From Chytriomyces cf. hyalinus JEL632 (lineage: Eukaryota > Chytridiomycota > Chytridiomycetes > Chytridiales > Chytriomycetaceae), in contig JAIWWG010000022.1 of NCBI GenBank assembly GCA_025435555.1, positions 343,133 to 407,132 on the forward strand: a stretch of 64,000 nt of DNA, written 5' to 3'. How positions within the stretch are numbered: position 1 is the first letter of the stretch; the number at the start of each line of letters is the position of its first letter. A model generated the notes under the pieces. It ran no database searches. It was not told the origin of the DNA and worked only from the letters and a program-made list of their open reading frames with translations. Positions 58,731-64,000 of this stretch are shown in pieces. Made by a program: the position numbers and the translations under genes.

Positions 58731-59011
58731 TTTTTCAGCGAAATCATTTCTCAGCCCCGTTTCACTTTCGAACCATTCATTTCAACACTTAATTTATCAA
58801 ATTTTTCAGCGTATTCGATGGCCAGTCCCCATCCCAGAGAGGTCTCCCTTGCCGCTATTTTGGCCATAATCGTCCCTTATTATGGCTGGCCAAAAAATCT
58901 AAGATTGAGGGATGAAAAAGTTGGAAAAAAAAGCAAACCATGTGACCCCCAAAATGGACCCCGACACAGCACATGGACGATGGTCGATTTATTTCCACAC
59001 AGACACGGCGA
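58731..59011. other. Intergenic
   Basis: Short gap between convergent genes; nothing recognised. Confidence 0.4.
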
Positions 59012-59740
59012 TCACGAGTCCTCTGTATAAGGGTTGCAACGCTCCACACCTCCCTCTGTCTTGACACCAGTTGTGAAAAGTGCCAGCCGCGGTGTAAACG
59101 CAACCGCAACTTGATTTTGAGGTGAAAACGCATCTTGATTCTGAGGCGAAAACGCATCCGGCGTGTGCCGCAACTCTTTTGGGATCGTGACTATCCCAGT
59201 CCACGCAATATGTCCCGCCTTCTTCATCCCCTTGAGCATCAGCTCGTTCAACAGGTCTGCGTTCCCCGCAAAGTGTAAGTTTCGGGCATTGTTGACGCTG
59301 TGAGTTAAAAAGTCGATTGCGGTCCTCCCGCGGCATAGCCAGTACCATTTGAAGCTCGCTTCTACAAGGTATCGAAGTAGAGACGGTACTGTGGTTCCGA
59401 CATAGTCCACGTATCCTGGTTGGGTTTTTGGACCGCCAAACGGCAATGGTGATGCTGGGTTGAACATGAGACCGGCAGTTATATAGATGAGGCGGCTTGA
59501 GGATACTGCGGTATTTGAGAAGAAAGACATGATGGCAAAAGAAGAGTTGTTGATGATGTATGACTGGGTTATTGGCGGTACAACAGAGTCCCAAACAGAG
59601 ACATGGAGACTGCCGGATGGAGAGTGTTGGGTCAAGACAAGAGTACTTTTCGGATTATAATAGAATATTGTCCGTTCGACCTTGACGGACTGCTTTGCGG
59701 ACCGGGGCAGACCTGAGGATTGTGTAAGGCGGCACAACAT
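59012..59740 (-). CDS. Unknown-family protein, copy 2
   Basis: The ATG at 59740 opens 242 residues with no intron needed. The conserved core (RLIYITAGLMFNP, LPFGGPKTQPGY, FKWYWLCRGRTAIDFLTHS, MKGMKKAGHI) pairs it with the gene at 40825-41622. Near the C-terminus a short unit (DAFSPQNQ) is repeated in tandem. An N-terminal segment (LHVSVWDSVVPPITQ) resembles the start of the copy 1 core. No known domain. It lies inside the viral-like region, convergent with the recombinase gene. Confidence 0.65.
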   Translation of the reverse strand: MLCRLTQSSGLPRSAKQSVKVERTIFYYNPKSTLVLTQHSPSGSLHVSVWDSVVPPITQSYIINNSSFAIMSFFSNTAVSSSRLIYITAGLMFNPASPLPFGGPKTQPGYVDYVGTTVPSLLRYLVEASFKWYWLCRGRTAIDFLTHSVNNARNLHFAGNADLLNELMLKGMKKAGHIAWTGIVTIPKELRHTPDAFSPQNQDAFSPQNQVAVAFTPRLALFTTGVKTEGGVERCNPYTEDS

Positions 59741-60550
59741 GGCAGGTAATTGATTGGCTAGGATTACCGCGGCGGTGTCGTTTTTTTGAAGTTACAGTCA
59801 TGGCGGATCGGCCAACAAGGTTCATGGCTCTGTCGGAATTTTGTTTACTTCGTCGCCACTATTCACAGACCTTTTTATGTTTGTCTGCTAAATTTGGGTT
59901 TCCGCCCGCCAGCAGCGAGCACAAACTTCATTATCACCGGCCAACCGCGCGCATGCGACAAAAGTTGTCAGAACTGAATTCGGTCTCGTGCACCATGAAG
60001 TACATTGGAGACCATTCCTCTGGATGTTCCGGCACACACATGATCACGTTATGTCTCAGATCGAGATCCATTTCACGTTCATTTCACAGGGTCATTTCCC
60101 TCTACTTATTGCGCTGGTCAAAAGAGAGCGCGAGCGACGATAGAAGCCACTGAGTTACTGATGGATGGGTGGATGGGAGAGAGGTTTATTTGACACTCAA
60201 CTTTTCGCTCATTTTTGCGATTCAATCCAAACGCTCAAGGGTGCTGTTCCTGCTTTGTTTTCTCCAACTCGAGTGCCAGACTGGGTGAGGTCTCCATCAC
60301 TGACAAGGCCGTGGCATGAATCACGTAGACAGGACAAGTGTCTCAGAAGAATTTGGGAACACTTAAAAATTTGCCGCACTTAAAAACGTTTTGGGCCAGG
60401 CCGCAACAAGAAGTGTTCGACACCTCGAACAGCTGTCAAAGGTTGTTGACCCATTGAAACTGGATATGGATGGGCACTTGGTGTGGGGGTATGGGGGTCA
60501 CATTGCGCACCAGAAAGACGTCAACGTCAACACCGAGCGTTGTCTTCACA
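59741..60550. other. Intergenic, no supported gene
   Basis: A plus-strand frame at 59800-60153 (117 codons) has no recognisable feature; otherwise nothing seen. Confidence 0.4.
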
Positions 60551-60739
60551 ATGAATGCATCATTGGGCCCTGTGTACTTGGACGTGTATGCCAACAAGGT
60601 CAAGGCCATCAAGAACGACAAGAACCTCGCGTACCAAACGGGTATTGAACCATTCTACATGATTGCTGGAGTTCTCATTTTTGCTGGGTCCGTTTATCTT
60701 GTCTGGAAGGGCCGGCCAAGGACCGGGACGGGCCGGTAA
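60551..60739 (+). CDS. Small single-pass membrane protein, 62 residues
   Basis: The ATG at 60551 opens a frame with a charged N-terminal helix (YANKVKAIKNDKNLAYQ), one membrane segment (FYMIAGVLIFAGSVYLVW) and a basic end. The size and layout resemble small organelle-membrane subunits, but I cannot name one. AATAAA lies at about 60859. A GC-rich run of GGCCGG follows the stop. Confidence 0.4.
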   Translation: MNASLGPVYLDVYANKVKAIKNDKNLAYQTGIEPFYMIAGVLIFAGSVYLVWKGRPRTGTGR

Positions 60740-60888
60740 GGAAATCATGTGGAGGTACCTCTCGCCGGCCTTACATTCCACTCGCCGGCCCCAGGTTCCC
60801 CCAATCGATTCCATGTTTCATTCGTTTAAAGAAATCGACTTGATCGCTCGCCTTCGAAAATAAAACTAATAGAGGTTGACCTTTTGCC

Positions 60889-61090
60889 AAGTCCAATCCA
60901 AGTCCAATCATTTATCGTGTGTATGACCCTACATGAAATACAAGTCCAATCGCGAAATCGCGTGGGGAGGGCATCTGATTGGACTTCTTGAAAAAATGAC
61001 AAAATATATTGAAACAAACACACAGAGAAATTCGAAAAGAAGTCCAATAAGTCCAATTCTGGTAACCCATACGAAGAAAGATTGGACATA
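60889..61090. repeat. Cluster of AAGTCCAAT direct and inverted repeats
   Basis: AAGTCCAAT occurs at 60889, 60900, 60942, 61040 and 61049. Its complement ATTGGACTT is at 60978, and ATTGGAC variants lie near 61082. The pair at 60942 and 60977 (AAGTCCAATC / GATTGGACTT) could form a hairpin with a 25-nt loop. Confidence 0.65.
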
Positions 61091-61150
61091 GAGGTGTTTT
61101 AGACTACCCCACACGACCGCAAAAAATTGGACATTGATTGTCCAAAAAGC

Positions 61151-63831
61151 TCAATCAAGTATTTTAACCAACGAGTGGTTCCTCACTCCCGCATCGGTAA
61201 CGACATAAATTCTCAGATCACGTTTATGGCCCTCCGCCAAAGGAAAATGAACATTCATTCTTTGGCCAAACTTCCTTTTGGACAGGACACAGTTGATGCC
61301 GTTTCTCCTGCGCCATTCATAGTAATCTTCTCTGGCCGTCTTGTGTTGGATATGTACTCCTGGAGTAGCGACGACGCGCTCCATAGCCCAGCGGAGAAAG
61401 TGATCGTTATCTGCACGCGTTTCTTCCGCCTTGACCAACATGGCTTTCGTTGGATGAAGACCCTCAGAAAGGTAAACATTATACCAGTCGAGCAGCAGCA
61501 ACGGGACCCCAGGTCTTGACCTCCTCCTTCAACTTGTCATCGATTTTGCGTTCGTGTGGTCGTTTGGGATCCTTTACGAACGAATGTGGAAAATCCTGAA
61601 TTCGACACCGTCTCCAAACGGCTTGGTCCTGGGCATCCATTTTGGGGATGGCGTTTGTTTGGAGGATGATCGTGTGTTGTGGGGAAAAGTTGATATCCTT
61701 GTTGGAAAACAAGTAACAACCACACAGCCAGTCGTTGCCAGTTAGCAATTTCATGATGCTCGATTTGATCGAGACGGCCTTGTCTGGCTCCGAACCCATG
61801 ACGACACGTTTTCCTTTCAAGTTGAGAATCTCCGGAATCGGACTATTTGCGCTCGCTGGTTCCGACGTCAATAAGGTGGCAGGGATGCTGTGGAAGTAAC
61901 CCGAATGAACGCCCAAAGTAGATGTTAAGAGTTCTGCGAGGATGCCTTTTCCATTTCCGCCCGTACCAGTCCAAATGGTGAATATCTCCTCACGATTGTA
62001 TCCGAGTGCACTGGCCAAAAACTTCAGCATGTATCTGACTTCGGTCTTGCCCGCGAAGATGGAGTGCAAAAACCCAATAATTTTTGCCTGAATATCCAAT
62101 TCCACTTCAGTTGGGAATGGATAGCCAGTGCAAAGAGAGAGGTTGTCATCAGTCTCCGCTGGTCGAAAGTGTTCCTTGTTCAAGTCGTACACACCATTTG
62201 AGAAGCCGAGAAGATTCTTCTTTGCGTCGAGATTTGTGAGAAAGTCCGGATTATTTTCGACAAACTCATCCGCTGCCATCTGTAAGATGCACGAAAGATC
62301 CTTGTGTTTCAGCATCTTTTTGATATTATTCAAGCATGTTGAGCGGGCATCTGACAACTTGACATCAGTTGTGCGAAGGATTTTTTGCAGAACTGACTTA
62401 TTGGAGTAATGGACGCCACCCACTTTCCAGAAGCCGAATGGAACGCCCACCAAGAGGACATGGAATCCGTGGACTGAACAACAGCGCAGTGGGTCTTGCC
62501 AAGACACAACATACCCAATATCACTGGCTAGACCGTTGAAACTTTTGAAAAGGGCTTGATTGAGGACGTCATCCTCAACAATTGGCTCAATTTTGTTGAA
62601 CTGAACATCCATATGAGAGTGTCGCCATCGCCATGAAAATGGTTGACGATGGTGGTGGTGGTGGTAGTGATGTTATTGTTGACCTGAACAAGGTACTGCG
62701 ACAGCAAGGAGAACGTTTCTACAGGAACTGACATGAATACTGCATTCGACTCGGGAAACCTGAATGAACACGTGTCGGATATTATCTTTAACCCCTGAGT
62801 CGACGTTTGTGCAGTGCCCGGTAGCCAACTGTTGTGATGTTCGAACCGCTGTTGAGCGACGATATCCGTAACAGGCAAGCCGACATCCGCAAGTGGCTGT
62901 ATGCCAGCATTAAGAAGTTGCTTGACCACATCTTTGAAGTCGGCCGGAAAGACACCAATTGCCGTTTTGACAGACGACTCCTGGAGGTCCTTGCACTGAG
63001 GGCTTGAGCACTTTCGAACGACCGCAGTTGCCGAGATCACTACAAACGCTCGGTTACTCGAGTGTTTGCGCTGCAGGCGCTGGCAAAGTAGGTTGTCCAA
63101 TTCGAACACAATGGTCTGGTGAGAGCGAAAGCGGCGTCAGTTTAAATGAAGTGGGTAGACGGGGTGTACGATACGTACATTGGCACACTTTTTGAATGCC
63201 AGACACTCCCTGGGATGCAGGTCAAGTTGTTTTAAACCGGTCTTCAAGACGTCAAGGTCGTCGGCACTTGTAATGACCGAGTACGCTCCATCGCCCGGCA
63301 CGGAAACAGGTGCGGAGCCGGTGGTGGGCACCACAGGCAATAAAGAATTCGACCAGGTCAATTGAGGCCAAGTGTCCGGGACGTACTGAAAAAGGAAATC
63401 CTCCATTTCCAAGTTGTCGCAGCATGGAAGCAAAACACGGGCATCCGCAGGACTCTTTGATTTCCCCAAGCAGTTCATTTTCCTTCCTTTCGAGTATACC
63501 GAGGTGTCAAAGAGAGGGTTTGAAAGGTGGTCCTTGATGTCCAGAGAACAATCGGGATGGACTTGAATATGCTTGACGACCGAACTCAGTTTGTCCATCG
63601 TTGTCCACCCGCGTACAGCCGGTAGGAGACCTTAAAAGCGCGGTGGCGGGACGCGATGGCAATTCATGTGCTGTCCAACACAGGCACAAAGGCGGCAGCC
63701 ATGGAGCGCACCAACACCTGGACGATTTGATACTCCTGGTCCACCGACGGAGCGAGTGCCTCTGAATCAAACTTCAGGTCGAAGTCAATGTTTCAGCGGG
63801 GTCCGGAACAGCAAGAACTCGCAGAGATGGG
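61151..63831 (-). pseudogene. Viral-type primase-helicase (AEP primase + D5 SF3 helicase), decayed
   Basis: On the minus strand an archaeo-eukaryotic primase domain is followed by a D5 helicase. Primase landmarks: IDFDLKFD (metal-binding DxD) near 63780, AFKVSYRLYAGG near 63620, and DTSVYSKGRKMNCLGKSK near 63510. A KHSSNR/CSSPQC block follows. Helicase landmarks: LLGFSNGVYDLNKEHF, Walker A TGTGGNGKGIL, GKRVVMGSEPDK, and FSPQHTIILQTNAIP. Lesions: a register change near 63788, TGA at 63666-63664, and register changes near 63605, near 62615 and at 61503-61505 (a C run). A GTACGT..CACCAG intron-like insert spans 63178-63116. This domain fusion is typical of nucleocytoplasmic large DNA viruses, where it primes and unwinds replicating DNA. 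Confidence 0.8.
63116..63178 (-). other. Intron-like insert in the primase-helicase gene
   Basis: A 63-nt stretch with donor GTACGT and acceptor CACCAG splits the coding block between AFKKCAN and the following FELDN in phase 0, and it contains a stop. The related fragment at 47941-48258 reads straight through the same place. Coordinates are given in transcript direction. Confidence 0.6.
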
Positions 63832-64000
63832 GATACATCACATGAGATTCGTTGAACTGGTCGAGGGATCATTCAAGAGCGCCATTCGCGATGGCATGGG
63901 CGAACTGCGGGACGAAGAGCATGCTGAGTTGACAAAACCCGAGTCACATGTGTACAGCGGGTTTTGGGCAGTGTCAGAGAGACGTTTACAGGACTGGGTT
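63789..64000 (+). CDS. Partial open frame at the right edge
   Basis: An ATG at 63789 opens 71 codons to the window end with a charged, protein-like composition (RFVELVEGSFKSAIRDGM, ELRDEEHAELTKPE). It overlaps the start of the primase pseudogene on the other strand. No family recognised; it may be a shadow. Confidence 0.3.

Overview
This window is eukaryotic. Most genes are split by short spliceosomal introns, roughly 48-82 nt with GT..AG ends and mostly GTAAG/GTGAG-type donors. Poly(A)-like AATAAA signals occur, a Ty1/Copia retrotransposon is present, and the gene content is fungal: a Pkc1-type kinase with HR1-HR1-C2-C1-C1-kinase order, a homeobox gene, a Plavaka/CACTA-type transposase and a Crinkler-like relic. 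Together with a cyclic-nucleotide-gated-type channel and an MHYT protein, this points to an early-diverging zoosporic fungus (chytrid-like). That assignment is an inference, because no rRNA or marker gene is present.

Bases 1-17,200 hold a cluster of duplicated, probably secreted or cell-surface proteins. There are two paralogues of an unrecognised family arranged tail to tail, two large bulb-lectin proteins, and one bulb-lectin plus ricin-type beta-trefoil protein. A double-homeodomain gene sits between the lectins. The promoters of four of these genes share clusters of the short motif AGTTTGA.

Bases 17,800-32,900 are repeat-rich. They contain a broken Crinkler-type gene, a leucine-rich-repeat remnant, an apparently intact two-gene DNA transposon (about 20.0-25.4 kb), a broken hypothetical gene, and a Copia element with one LTR whose 3' part is lost. 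The Copia reading frame now runs into a small membrane-protein gene. A tRNA-like (SINE-like) sequence follows.

Bases 33,000-47,900 are mostly ordinary genes: a GH5 mannanase-like enzyme with an in-frame stop, an MHYT membrane protein, a 12-exon protein kinase C, a putative multi-pass (7TM-like) receptor with a truncated paralogue, a small secreted Cys-rich protein, and a cyclic-nucleotide-gated channel whose pore lacks the GYG potassium signature.

Bases 47,900-64,000 look like a decayed insertion of large-DNA-virus type mixed with mobile genes. The region holds a ribonucleotide reductase large-subunit pseudogene with its catalytic block missing, three pieces of primase/D5-helicase genes, a serine recombinase of the IS607 type carrying introns, and a DUF6729/DDE-like transposase gene with lesions. 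One primase copy carries an intron-like 63-nt insert that a second copy lacks. Exon joins below were worked out by hand from reading frames, splice signals and paralogue alignment; none was checked against transcripts.
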